Positions 28,962-40,032 are shown, counted from the stretch's first letter. The stretch is 64,000 nucleotides of DNA from Luteimonas suaedae (GCF_008312895.1 NZ_VSSP01000014.1:33118-97117), one strand, 5' to 3'. Made by a program: numbers and translations. Notes: generated by a model from the sequence alone, not told the origin.

Positions 28962-29714
28962 CTACGCCGCGAACAGCAGTTTGCCGGCCGCGACCAGCAG
29001 CACCACGCCCAGCGCGTGCCGCAGCCCCTTGGCCGGCAACCATTTCAGCCCGAGTTGGGTGCCGATCAGGGCGCCGACGGCCACGGCACAGAGCCACAGC
29101 GGCAGCGCCGTGGGCAGGGTGCCGGTGGCGCGCAGCAGGCCGGCCAGGGCGGTGAGCGAGTTGATCCATACAAAGGCGACCGAGGTGCCGCTGGCCTCAC
29201 GGGTGGGCATCCAGCGGGCGAACAGCAGCAGTGGAGTGAGGAAGATCGCGCCGCCGGTGCCCGTCAGGCCGGACAGGACGCCGATCGCGCCACCGGTGAG
29301 CAAGCCGGGAATCCAGGGCACGCGGCGGTCGACGGCGACCGCATCTTCCTCCTCGGCATGCGCGGCGTGGCGGAACACGCCGGCGGCGGCGGCCAGCAGC
29401 ACCAGGCCGAGCAGGACCGAATAACTTTCCTTCGGCAGGGTGACGCCGGCGGCCAGGAACGCGGCCGGCGCCGAGGCGACCACGAACGGCAGCACGTTGC
29501 GCCAGCGCACGTGGCCGGCGCGCCAGAAGCGGAACAGGCCGATGCCGCCGACCAGCAGGTTGAGCGCGAGCGCGGTGGGCCGGATCTGTTCCGGCGCCAG
29601 GCTCAGCAACGCCATCGCCGCGATATAGCCGCTGGCGCCGGCGTGGCCGACCGAGGAATACAGCGTGGCGACCAGCAGGAACAGCAGCGCCAGCAGCAAT
29701 ATGGTTTCGTTCAT
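28962..29714 (-). CDS. Sulfite exporter TauE/SafE family protein
   Basis: 250 residues, about eight membrane helices in two similar halves, each opening with a glycine-rich stretch (SSVGHAGASGYIAAM and LTGGAIGVLSGLTGTGGAIFLTPLLLF). These are TauE/SafE features. The family exports sulfite, sulfoacetate or other organosulfur anions; the true substrate is not visible and no sulfur genes are adjacent. Start MNETILLLALLFLLV at 29714 fits a first membrane helix. Confidence 0.9.
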   Translation of the reverse strand: MNETILLLALLFLLVATLYSSVGHAGASGYIAAMALLSLAPEQIRPTALALNLLVGGIGLFRFWRAGHVRWRNVLPFVVASAPAAFLAAGVTLPKESYSVLLGLVLLAAAAGVFRHAAHAEEEDAVAVDRRVPWIPGLLTGGAIGVLSGLTGTGGAIFLTPLLLFARWMPTREASGTSVAFVWINSLTALAGLLRATGTLPTALPLWLCAVAVGALIGTQLGLKWLPAKGLRHALGVVLLVAAGKLLFAA

Positions 29715-30101
29715 CGCGCCGAATGGTAGCGGGTCCGACCTTCCGTCGCGGCTTCCCGCGTGGCGCATGCGACGATCCGGCCGGCGTCGCGGGCATTCCC
29801 TTCAGTGAGTGTCGAGCGAGATCTCCAGATAGCGGCTGCCATTGCTTTCCGGTTCCGGAAGCGCACCGGCGCCGATGCTGGTCTGCACCGCGGGGAGGAT
29901 CAGCGTCGGCGTCGCCAGGATGGCGTCGCGTGCCTCACGCAGCTGCACGAGCTGCGCCTCGTCCATGCTCTCGCGCAATGGATGTCGTGGCGCTTGTGTG
30001 CGCGATGGCGTGCGGCTGCGCGGATGGCCGCGTGATGAATGCGCCGGAGCGATACTCGCTTGCTGTGGACGCAATGACCGGAGGCAACCGGCCGGTTGCG
30101 T
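29715..30101. other. Gap with a possible decayed coding fragment
   Basis: 387 bases between the TauE gene and the S1/P1 nuclease. On the minus strand a frame ending at 29802 reads MDEAQLVQLREARDAILATP and continues to a stop after SRYLEISLDTH; it looks like the C-terminal tail of a protein rather than a whole one. No domain or ribosome binding site is recognised, so it is recorded only as a possible gene remnant. The rest of the gap shows nothing. Confidence 0.3.
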
Positions 30102-32107
<2,006 letters not shown>

Positions 32108-32130
32108 GCCCATCGCTCAGACGCCCCGCA

Positions 32131-32160
32131 AGGCCCCGCCCCGCCCAGGCGGGGCCTTTT
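32131..32160 (+). terminator. Terminator after gap
   Basis: Perfect 10-bp stem aggccccgcc / ggcggggcct around a 7-base loop, followed by ttt. Ends the gap transcript. Confidence 0.92.
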
Positions 32161-32298
32161 CATTGTGCGCGGCATCGGCATCGGCACGCCGTCGCATCTC
32201 GACGCCTGGATTGGCTCCGGCCCGGCAACGTGGATTGGCGCTTCCGGGCGCCTCGCCGCGTGGTTACGGTCGATGGGCATTTTCCCGGGAGAGACACG

Positions 32299-32796
32299 AT
32301 GACGACTATCGGTTGCGAATCGCCGCGAACATTGTCCGCGCTGGCATGGGTTCTCGTATTGGGGGCGTCGGTTGCGCCGGCCTTCGCCAGCGACGTCGAG
32401 AGCGCGCACGCGAATCGACACTGCGAACGCCAGTTCGAGGTCGCGCAGCGGATCGACATGGAGTCTTTCCGCGACTACGACGCCGAGACGTTCCGCGCCG
32501 TCCACACCGATGATGCGGTCACCGTCTTCGCCAGCGGCGCCGCGTTCTATGGCATCGACGCGATCATGGGCGCGCTGGCCAGCCATTTCGAGAACCGGGA
32601 AGCGGTCTGGGAATGGACCGAACGCTATCGCAAGGTGGAGGGCTGCAGGACGGCCTTCATCCTGTACGAGACCACGTACACGATTCCCTCCGTCGGCTTC
32701 TCCCAGCGCGCACTCACCGGTGTCAGCTACACACGCCATCGCGGCGTCTGGCTGGCGAACGCCGACCAGGGCACGTTGCTGCCGCCGGCGCCGTAA
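32299..32796 (+). CDS. Secreted NTF2-like (SnoaL/ketosteroid-isomerase fold) protein
   Basis: 165 residues with an N-terminal signal peptide (ALAWVLVLGASVAPAFA, cleavage near residue 34). The mature part reads like a SnoaL-type cone fold: MESFRDYDAETFRAVHTDDAVTVFASGA followed by a helix and four strands (AVWEWTERYRKVEGC, TAFILYETTYTI, GVSYTRHRGVWLANADQGT). Two cysteines (in the RHCERQ and EGCRTA segments) could form a disulfide. Such proteins are enzymes or ligand binders; the role here is unknown. Start ATG at 32299 chosen for the signal peptide. Confidence 0.75.
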   Translation: MTTIGCESPRTLSALAWVLVLGASVAPAFASDVESAHANRHCERQFEVAQRIDMESFRDYDAETFRAVHTDDAVTVFASGAAFYGIDAIMGALASHFENREAVWEWTERYRKVEGCRTAFILYETTYTIPSVGFSQRALTGVSYTRHRGVWLANADQGTLLPPAP

Positions 32797-32964
32797 CGGA
32801 GCGGGAATCCGCCGGAGCCCGCCGGACCAGAGCCGCAATATTCCGGGAGATTCCCCGGAAAACGCGTTCGCGCGTAGAGAGCGCACACCCTGATGCGGGC
32901 GTCGTGACGCCACATGGACGCCGTACCTGATAGAAGGGGCGCGTCGCCCGCTCGTACGGCAGGT

Positions 32965-34962
32965 ATGCGCGATCTGGAACGCGCCCGCGAACGCATGGTC
33001 GAAACGCACATCGCGGGCCGCGGCGTGCGCGACCGCGCCTTGCTCGACGCGATGCGCACGGTGCCACGCGAGCGGTTCGTGGACGCGGGCATGGCCGAGT
33101 TCGCCTACGAGGACAGTCCGCTGCCGATCGGCGCCGGACAGACCATCTCGCAGCCCTACATCGTCGCGCTGATGATCGAGGCGGGCGGGATCGCCGCCGG
33201 CGATCGCGTGCTCGAAGTCGGCGCCGGTTCCGGCTATGCGGCCGCGGTGATGAGCCGGATCGCCGGACACGTGCATGCCATCGAGCGCCATGCCTCGCTC
33301 GCCGAAGCGGCGCAGCGCCGTTTCGATGCGCTCGGCTACGACAACATCGAGCTGCGCACCGGCGACGGCAGCCGCGGCTGGCCGGAGGCGGCGCCGTTCG
33401 ACGCGATCCTGGTGGCCGCCGGCGCACCGGAACCGCCGCGCGCGCTGCGCGAGCAGCTGACGACCGGCGGCCGGCTGGTGGTGCCGGTCGGCGACGACGA
33501 GTACGGGCAGCGGCTGCGCCGGATCACCCGCGTCGGCGAGGACGACTACGACGAGGAGGACCTGGGCGGGGTGCGGTTCGTGCCCTTGATCGGCGAGCAG
33601 GGCTGGGCCGAGGACGGTAGCCGCGCCGCCAGCAACCACAGTGCCGGCCATGCCTGCGGGCGTTCGCTGCCGCAGCTGATCGCCGAGGCCGCCGAGCCTC
33701 TGCCGGCGCCGGACGCACCGGCGTTCTCCGCCGCCTTCGACCGCTTCGCCGACTGCCGCGTGGTGCTGCTGGGCGAATGCAGTCACGGCACGTCCGAGTT
33801 CTACCGCGCGCGCGACGCCATCACCCGGCACCTGATCGCGCATCACGGCTTCCGCTTCGTCGCCGTGGAGGCGGATTGGCCTGACGCCGTGGCGGTCAAC
33901 CGCCACGTGCGGCACCTGCCACAGCCGGCCGATGCCGAGCCGGTGTTCCGGCGCTTTCCGACCTGGATGTGGCGCAACGCCGAGGTGGCCGCGTTGGTCG
34001 ACTGGCTGCGCACGCACAACCGCGGCCGCGACGCGGCCCGGCAGGCGGGCTTCTATGGCCTGGACATCTACAACATGAGCGCCTCGATCGCCGCGGTGCT
34101 CGCCTACCTCGACGAGGTCGATCCGGAGGCCGCGGCGATCGCGCGCGAACGCTACGGCTGCCTGACGCCGTGGCAGAACGATCCCGCCACCTACGGCCGC
34201 GCCGTGCTGCGCGAGGGCCATCGCAAGTGCGAGCAGGCGGTGGTGCGGCAGTGTCGCGACCTGCTGGAGAGCCGCCTGCGATACGCCGCCGCCGATGGCG
34301 AGCGTTTCCTCGATGCGGCGCAGAGCGCGCGCCTGGTCGCATCCGCGGAGCGCTACTACCGGGTGATGTACTACGGCGGCGCCGAAAGCTGGAACCTGCG
34401 CGACACCCACATGTTCGAGACGCTGGAGCATCTGTTGCACGCGCACGGCGACGGTGCCAAGGCCGTGGTCTGGGCGCACAACTCCCACATCGGCGATGCG
34501 CGCCATACCGAGATGGGCGCCGCGCGCGACGAACTGAATATCGGCCAGCTGTGCCGCGAACGCTTCGGCGGTGCGGCGGCGCTGATCGGGTTCGGCACCC
34601 ATGCCGGCAGCGTGGCCGCGGCCGACGACTGGGGGGGTGACATGCAGGTCAAGCGTGTGCGTCCCTCGCGCCGCGACAGCGTCGAGCGTCTGTGCCACGA
34701 CGCCGGCGTGCCGCGCTGCCTGCTCGACCTGCGTGCCGGGCGCCACGAAGCGTTGCGGCGCGGCCTGTTGCCGCCCAGGCTGGAGCGCTTCATCGGCGTC
34801 ATCTACCGCCCGGAGTCCGAACTGCAAAGCCACTACGCGCAGGTCTCGTTGCCGCAGCAGTTCGACGCCTACGTGTGGTTCGACGAGACCAGCGCGGTCA
34901 CCCCGCTCGGCCCGCAGCACCCTGCGCCCGGCGCACCGGAAACCTTCCCGTTCGGCGTGTAG
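32965..34962 (+). CDS. Fused isoaspartyl methyltransferase and erythromycin-esterase-like protein
   Basis: 665 residues, two domains. Residues 1-215 are a PCMT domain, which methylates isoaspartyl residues in damaged proteins: GAGQTISQPYIVA at 57-69 and the SAM motif VLEVGAGSGY at 82-91. From about 235 on the sequence is an erythromycin-esterase domain: VVLLGECSHGTSEFYRAR with E271 and H274 matching the catalytic glutamate and histidine, then FVAVEADWPDA, YGLDIYNMS and VVWAHNSHIGDARHTEMG. The join is in frame with no stop, so the fusion is real. Start at 32965 (MRDLERARERMVE) fits PCMT; an ATG at 32914 adds 17 residues without a domain. The substrate of the second domain is unknown. Confidence 0.9.
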   Translation: MRDLERARERMVETHIAGRGVRDRALLDAMRTVPRERFVDAGMAEFAYEDSPLPIGAGQTISQPYIVALMIEAGGIAAGDRVLEVGAGSGYAAAVMSRIAGHVHAIERHASLAEAAQRRFDALGYDNIELRTGDGSRGWPEAAPFDAILVAAGAPEPPRALREQLTTGGRLVVPVGDDEYGQRLRRITRVGEDDYDEEDLGGVRFVPLIGEQGWAEDGSRAASNHSAGHACGRSLPQLIAEAAEPLPAPDAPAFSAAFDRFADCRVVLLGECSHGTSEFYRARDAITRHLIAHHGFRFVAVEADWPDAVAVNRHVRHLPQPADAEPVFRRFPTWMWRNAEVAALVDWLRTHNRGRDAARQAGFYGLDIYNMSASIAAVLAYLDEVDPEAAAIARERYGCLTPWQNDPATYGRAVLREGHRKCEQAVVRQCRDLLESRLRYAAADGERFLDAAQSARLVASAERYYRVMYYGGAESWNLRDTHMFETLEHLLHAHGDGAKAVVWAHNSHIGDARHTEMGAARDELNIGQLCRERFGGAAALIGFGTHAGSVAAADDWGGDMQVKRVRPSRRDSVERLCHDAGVPRCLLDLRAGRHEALRRGLLPPRLERFIGVIYRPESELQSHYAQVSLPQQFDAYVWFDETSAVTPLGPQHPAPGAPETFPFGV

Positions 34963-35465
34963 GGCGCGACCGCATAGCGCGTGTCTCGCCGGGAACTCGC
35001 GACCTGTGGAGCCGAATCCGGCTTGGGGTGGCCCAACTTCGGTGACAATCAGTCGCGACTTCCATCGCTCCCATCGGCGCCGGACAAAATCGTCTCCAGG
35101 TCGGGCGACGTGTCGACGTGCCCGCCATCGCTGCGCGACGGCTCTGTCTAGGGCGATCTCAACCGCCTGTCCGTACATGAACGAATGGCTTGATATGGCG
35201 CTTTGCAGGTATCGCGCCAGTGATAGGGGCGAATAACCGGCGACTGGCCTTGTATATCCCGCAGATTGCGCGCAGGCTGTCCGTGGACCGCTCCCTGATG
35301 GCGACCCGGTAGCGCCTGATCAGGCAATGCCGGTCCTTCTTCCCGCGCGGTTTTCGGGCGAAATCGTACCGGTGCGTGGCGGATCATCGCCAATGTGCGT
35401 TTCCGTACATACGTACCCGGAGCTGCGGCCGACAATGTCCGGCTGGACGGAGGCCGCCTACCCGA
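34963..35465. other. Intergenic region with one REP and two CCGTACAT motifs
   Basis: 503 bases with no supported gene. It holds a single family C REP (GTCGCGACTTCCATCGCTCC) at 35052-35073, a CCGTACATG at 35171-35179 and a CCGTACATACGTAC at 35403-35416, the latter about 50 bases before the start of the Crp-like gene. The last is partly palindromic (GTAC-ATAC-GTAC) and may be an operator or promoter element. Confidence 0.5.
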
Positions 35466-36188
35466 ATGAAGAGTCCCACGCCTTGGCGGCCTAACAATGG
35501 CCTGCTGGCCGATCTGCCCGCGGATGTCTGCGAGCGCCTTTCGCCCGATCTGCACCCGGTGGAGTTGCCGGTCGGCAAGGTGCTGTACGAATCGCACGCG
35601 CAGCAGCACCTCATGTACTTTCCGCGCAGCGGCATCGTATCGCTGCTGCATGTCACCAAGAGCGGCGACAGCGCCGAGATCGCCATGGTCGGCAACGAAG
35701 GCATGGTCGGGACGGCAGTGCTGGTCGACAGCAGGAGCACGCCGTCGACCGCCATGGTGCAGGTCGCCGGAGAAGCGCTGGTGCTGAAGGCCGACGCGGT
35801 CGATCGCGAGTTCAAGCGCGCCGGTGCCTTCCAGTTCGTGATCCTGCGCTACACGCAGGCGGTCATCGCGCAGATGGCGCAGATGGCGATCTGCAACCGA
35901 CACCATACCGTCGAGCAGCAACTCTCGCGCCGCCTGCTGCTGTGCGTGGACCGGCTCGGCAGCAACGAACTGCGGATGACGCAGGAAGCGATCGCCCACA
36001 TGCTCGGGGTACGCCGCGAGGGCGTGACCGAGGCGGCCGGGCGACTGCAGGAGGCTGGGCTCATCCGCTACAGTCGCGGCAGGATCATGGTGGTCGACCG
36101 CAAGGGACTGGAGCGGCGCTCCTGCGAGTGCTACGAGACGATCAAGGAAGAGTACGACCGCTTGTTGACCAAGCCGATTCCGCAATAG
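35466..36188 (+). CDS. Crp/Fnr family transcriptional regulator
   Basis: 240 residues. An N-terminal cyclic-nucleotide-binding-like domain (about 20-140; MYFPRSGIVSLLHVTKSGDSAEIAMVGNEGMVGT) is followed by a winged helix-turn-helix (about 165-225; LRMTQEAIAHMLGVRREGVTEAAGRLQEAGLI). It ends with RRSCECYETIKEEYDRLL, a feature of a large Crp-like subgroup of unknown effector. The cAMP-contact residues of true Crp are not obvious, so a different signal is likely. ggagg lies about ten bases before ATG 35466. Confidence 0.9.
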   Translation: MKSPTPWRPNNGLLADLPADVCERLSPDLHPVELPVGKVLYESHAQQHLMYFPRSGIVSLLHVTKSGDSAEIAMVGNEGMVGTAVLVDSRSTPSTAMVQVAGEALVLKADAVDREFKRAGAFQFVILRYTQAVIAQMAQMAICNRHHTVEQQLSRRLLLCVDRLGSNELRMTQEAIAHMLGVRREGVTEAAGRLQEAGLIRYSRGRIMVVDRKGLERRSCECYETIKEEYDRLLTKPIPQ

Positions 36189-36340
36189 CTTCGGAGACGC
36201 AGCGTCCGGAACGATTCCTTCACTAAGATGAAGTTATTCATGTTCGTCGTGCTTGCGCGGTCGTATGTACGGCAGCGAACTGAATTGGTACCTCCCCGGA
36301 CGTAGCGTTTGAGCCTTCCAGCCAACTACGGCGTATACCG

Positions 36341-36610
36341 ATGGATATCACGGTTTATAGCTGCGGGGAGAACGAGCTGGTCATTGTGCCGAAGTGCGTG
36401 CAGCCGTCCGTGGAGGCACTTTCCCGCTTCGGCCCGCTGATGCCCTGCGGATCGGCGACGGTGGCAGACGATGCGACGACGTGGGCGCGAGTGGTCGCCG
36501 ACATGGAGCGGCACACCTATGCGGTCGTCAGCCTCTCCGATGCCCGGCAGCTGCTCGGGTTGATGCACCCGGCCCTGCGTTCGCGGCGTCGTGTCGTGAG
36601 CGGCGGCTGA
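36341..36610 (+). CDS. Small hypothetical protein
   Basis: Not recognised. 89 residues, soluble, with no signal peptide: MDITVYSCGENELVIVPKCV, then AVVSLSDARQLLGLMHPALRS near the end. Predicted alternation of strand and helix, and ordinary codon use, argue for a real gene, but there is no clear ribosome binding site. A CCGTACATACG motif (reverse orientation) lies at 36262-36272, about 70 bases upstream. It follows the Crp-like gene and converges with lanM. Confidence 0.5.
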   Translation: MDITVYSCGENELVIVPKCVQPSVEALSRFGPLMPCGSATVADDATTWARVVADMERHTYAVVSLSDARQLLGLMHPALRSRRRVVSGG

Positions 36611-36650
36611 GCCGGGCGAGGGTCGCCGGCGTTGCGCGCGGCAGGGCGCG

Positions 36651-39545
36651 TCATTCCCACCGGCCAGGCAGCATGACCGACGGCAAGCCGCTGTCAGGGT
36701 GTGCCCGAAGCAGCTGATAGGCGATCCCGCCGACGCCGGGCAGCAGGCCAGGGACAAAAGCGTCTCGCGTGATTCCGCAGGATGCTCCGTGCGTTTCCAG
36801 GCTGGTCAGGATCCGGTCGAGCAGCTGACGCGGGTCGAGGCCGCCCGGAGCTTCGCCGGCGGTCGCCGCTCGGCTTAGCAACTCCCAGGCCCCCAGGTCG
36901 CCATGGCAGATGCAGTGATTCCAGCCGAGTCCGCGCCGGTAGGTTGCCGCGGCGGCCCGGCGGAGTGTTTGCCGCGTCGAGGACAATTCCGCCTCCGGAT
37001 CCAGGTCCAGGTGCGCAAGGCCGATACCGACCGACCCGTGGCACCAGGCGGCCGACGTCGTCTGCCCGCCGGGGAGGTTGCGCAGATCGCGCCAGTTCTG
37101 CTCTTGCGCATCGAACAGGGCCTCCTCGAAAGCGAAGGCGGCTTCCGCAGTCTGTCGATGACGCGTTTCACTGGTCTGCCGGGCAAGCCTGGCCAGCGCC
37201 CAGCCGATACCGGTGACGCCATGCGCGAAGCCGCCGATGCCGTCCGGCCATCGGTCCTGAGGCCAGCACGCACGCCCTTCCCGAAGCTTGGCGCTCTCGC
37301 ACAAACGATCGCCGAGCGTGGCGGCCATGTCGATGAAGCCCGCCTGGCCGCTTCTTTCGGACAGGGCAAGCAACGGCGCGATCGCGCCCGCCGCACCGGA
37401 GAGCAGGTCCAGCGCGCCATCGGCTTGCACTGCGCCAGGCACGTGTCCAGCGAGCGCCAGGGCGCGGGCAAGCCCTTCCCCATCGTCCATGCCCCAATCC
37501 GCCAGCAGCAGATATGTCCAGATCTGCGAGCCAAGCCCGATGAATCCTCCAAGGGCGGGCGGACGGATCTTCATTCCTTCCGCCGATCGCGCCGAGCGTT
37601 CCAGTTCCCTGTCGAACATCCCCAAGGAACGAAATGTCGCCGCGAACGTTTCCTCGAGCCCGGCCACGGGATCGGCACGCCCGGCGGCCGACTCGCGCAG
37701 ATAGGCGGCCGTCAGTAGCGCTATGCCGGAAAGGCCGGTATAGAGATCGGGCGGCAGGGGCTGCACCGTCCAGCCACTCGGGCCCAGGACAGGAGCAATC
37801 CAGCTGATGCTGCCGTCCTCGCCGCGAATCGCGCTGGACACGAGTTCTCCGACGATCAGGGCAGCCTGCCGTCTGCGGCGCGCGTCCAGATCACCGCCGC
37901 TTCCGTGCCGAGGCAGCAGGGACGTGTCCTCGGGCCTCCATCCGTCGTTGATGTAGGCACTCACCAGCGATGCGCGGATCATGCTGCGGTCCAGGGCGTG
38001 GTCCGCCGAACGCCAGCGCGCCAACGCGCCCTCGATCGGGTCGGGCAAGGCCCTCCAGGTCGTTTCCCGCGGGCCTTCGATCGCGCCTTCCCGGACCCGC
38101 GCCGAGAAGAAGGGAACGTCTCCCGTCAGCAGGTCGTCTATCTCGGCTTCAATCGTCTCCGCCTCGTCCGGGGCGAAGGCGATGTTGGCCGCCATCTTCT
38201 GCAGAAGGTCGAATGCGCGCCGCCTTGCGGGTTCCGGATTGTGCAGCGACACCGGATGCCACAGCATGCGGCCGATCTCCGCGTAGGTCTCCGAGGCCCT
38301 GGGAACGATGCGGACGTGGCAGCCTGAGAACACCTCCATGCGGACGCGCAACTGCCCGTCCGCATCGAGGCGTCGCAGTGCGCCGGTCAGATCCTCAAAG
38401 CCGCGCAGGACTTCCGGCCAGTAGTCGGCCAGGGCCGGATGCCGGCTCGGATGGTTCTGCGCCTCGGGCACTGCTTTCAACGATGTTCCGATACGGGCCT
38501 CGTCCGTGCCGATGTCGAGGATGTCGGGGTGCGGAAGAACGGGTTGCTGATCCGACAACATGCCGACGGCGGAGCTGTCGATGCCGCGCCAGCCCAGGCC
38601 GATCCCGCGCCCCGGAAGCAATCCCATGTTGAGCACCGTTCCGGCCAGCAGTTCGGCGGCGCGATCCAGCGCCCGGCCGAAGCCGAACTCGACCGCGGGA
38701 GCAGCGGGCGTAAACAGCGTCTCGCAGTCGACGATGACCGGACTGCCGCCATGGGCGATCAGGTTCTCGGCATGCAGGTCGCTCCCGCCCAGCAAGCGCA
38801 TGATCGCGAGCCAATGTCCGATTCCCCGGTAGAAATCACGAAGCTCGGCCTTTCCGGCCGCATGGCGGTGTTCTACGAATTCGCTCCAGCCGTGATGGGC
38901 GAGTCCCGCCGCCTTCGGCACGCCGATCGTCATGTCGTCGCGATCCCTGGCAATTTCGTCGACGAAGTGCCGCAGGGCGACATCGATTCCGAGCGGGCGC
39001 GGTTTGTAGACGATCCGCCCGTGCTTGCCTTGCGCGATCGCCACGGTACGTCCGTGGCGGTGGCTGTCTCCGGCTCCGAAGCTCAATCCCTCGAGGTCGC
39101 CGAGTTTCCGCCCATGCAGCGCGTCGATATGCTCGCGATCCGAAGCCCAGTGTCCCGCGAACTCCAGCGAGGCGGCGCAGCGATTGCGGACGATGGTTTC
39201 GACGCGGTCAAGCAGCGGGGGATAGTGCACCGCGAGTCCCGCCCAGAACTCTCTCCGGGACGACATCGAGACGAACTGGATCCACCGGTGCTTCGGATCG
39301 TTCCCGCTCAAGCGTCCGGTGACACGCGCCGCGTTGAGCTCCAGCACGAGCAGCCGGCTGAGTTTCGCGTGCAGGACGAAACAGAGCGACGTCTCGGTAG
39401 CGGAGAGTACGACGTCGCGTTCCTTGGGATTCAATCGGGGGATGGAAACGAGCTGGGTTGCCAATTCCTCCAAAAACGGAGAGATCAGGCAACCCAGCGA
39501 CGCTTTGAAATTACCGGCATCCAATTGGCTTTCCGCGGATGCCAT
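36651..39545 (-). CDS. lanM: Class II lanthipeptide synthetase LanM
   Basis: Bifunctional enzyme that dehydrates Ser/Thr in a precursor peptide and closes lanthionine rings. 964 residues, normal for LanM. The kinase-like dehydratase half shows GRIVYKPRPLG (K181, R183), GSDLHAENLIAHG (H258, N261) and VIVDCETLF (D273, E275). The LanC-like cyclase half (about 590-964) carries the zinc ligands in AWCHGSVGIG (C835) and CICHGDLGAWELL (C880, H881), and GIGGFAHGVTGIGWAL. The start lies 12 bases after the precursor stop, so the two are co-translated. No lanT protease/exporter or immunity gene is visible within the window. Confidence 0.95.
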   Translation of the reverse strand: MASAESQLDAGNFKASLGCLISPFLEELATQLVSIPRLNPKERDVVLSATETSLCFVLHAKLSRLLVLELNAARVTGRLSGNDPKHRWIQFVSMSSRREFWAGLAVHYPPLLDRVETIVRNRCAASLEFAGHWASDREHIDALHGRKLGDLEGLSFGAGDSHRHGRTVAIAQGKHGRIVYKPRPLGIDVALRHFVDEIARDRDDMTIGVPKAAGLAHHGWSEFVEHRHAAGKAELRDFYRGIGHWLAIMRLLGGSDLHAENLIAHGGSPVIVDCETLFTPAAPAVEFGFGRALDRAAELLAGTVLNMGLLPGRGIGLGWRGIDSSAVGMLSDQQPVLPHPDILDIGTDEARIGTSLKAVPEAQNHPSRHPALADYWPEVLRGFEDLTGALRRLDADGQLRVRMEVFSGCHVRIVPRASETYAEIGRMLWHPVSLHNPEPARRRAFDLLQKMAANIAFAPDEAETIEAEIDDLLTGDVPFFSARVREGAIEGPRETTWRALPDPIEGALARWRSADHALDRSMIRASLVSAYINDGWRPEDTSLLPRHGSGGDLDARRRRQAALIVGELVSSAIRGEDGSISWIAPVLGPSGWTVQPLPPDLYTGLSGIALLTAAYLRESAAGRADPVAGLEETFAATFRSLGMFDRELERSARSAEGMKIRPPALGGFIGLGSQIWTYLLLADWGMDDGEGLARALALAGHVPGAVQADGALDLLSGAAGAIAPLLALSERSGQAGFIDMAATLGDRLCESAKLREGRACWPQDRWPDGIGGFAHGVTGIGWALARLARQTSETRHRQTAEAAFAFEEALFDAQEQNWRDLRNLPGGQTTSAAWCHGSVGIGLAHLDLDPEAELSSTRQTLRRAAAATYRRGLGWNHCICHGDLGAWELLSRAATAGEAPGGLDPRQLLDRILTSLETHGASCGITRDAFVPGLLPGVGGIAYQLLRAHPDSGLPSVMLPGRWE

Positions 39546-39557
39546 CGCGTAACGGCA

Positions 39558-39758
39558 TCAGCAGCAATGGAGCGTCTGGGAACCCGTGCACGCCGTACCG
39601 CATCCGCAAAGCGTAAAGATCGTAGCCCGTTGCTTGTCCGAAACGATATCGGCCTCGGCATAGTCGCCGGAGACGAACAGCGGCCCGGCCGGGTTGTCGG
39701 CGTCCGCGCTGTTGCGCCACTTCGCCACGACGTCCGCTTGTTGCGTTGCACCGTTCAT
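39558..39758 (-). CDS. lanA: Lanthipeptide precursor peptide (LanA)
   Basis: 66 residues immediately upstream of lanM. A strong ribosome binding site (aaggagagg) precedes the ATG at 39758. The leader (about 1-45) is acidic and hydrophilic (QQADVVAKWRNSADADNP, then VSGDYAEADIVSDKQRA). The C-terminal core has five cysteines (C51, C53, C57, C65, C66) and six Ser/Thr (T46, T49, T55, T58, S60, T62): TIFTLCGCGTACTGSQTL then HCC at the end. This is an obvious LanM substrate. No double-glycine cleavage site is seen, so the leader/core boundary is uncertain. The core does not match mersacidin, cinnamycin or lacticin types as I know them. Confidence 0.88.
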   Translation of the reverse strand: MNGATQQADVVAKWRNSADADNPAGPLFVSGDYAEADIVSDKQRATIFTLCGCGTACTGSQTLHCC

Positions 39759-40032
39759 TTTCCTCTCCTTATTCAACGATTGAGGTAAACCGCGTACCGG
39801 AGCGCGGGAACGACGGCGCATCACGAACGATAATGGTCAGGCGCGTCTGCGGACTCCTGGTACCTGGCCGAATCTAGTGGGCCGCCAAACTGGATTCAGG
39901 AACCTGCATCACGTTTCTTGGAAGGGGATCGGCTGGAAGCGCGGATATGTACGGGTAGAGGGAATGAAGCTCTCGGCGGAAACGGCCGAAACGGAGGAGC
40001 GATCACGACCATCACCGCATGGCCGTGACCGG
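39759..40032. promoter_or_regulatory. Putative control region of lanA-lanM
   Basis: 274 bases upstream of lanA on the minus strand, after the stop of the DUF1697 gene. It is less GC-rich than the flanks and should contain the lan promoter. A CCGTACATA motif (minus strand) lies at 39946-39954, about 190 bases from the lanA start; the same motif precedes the Crp-like gene. Confidence 0.4.

Noticed and set aside
29802..30074. A 90-codon minus-strand frame as a full gene
   Set aside because: No ribosome binding site, a disordered Arg/His-rich start and only a tail-like end; listed only as a possible remnant.
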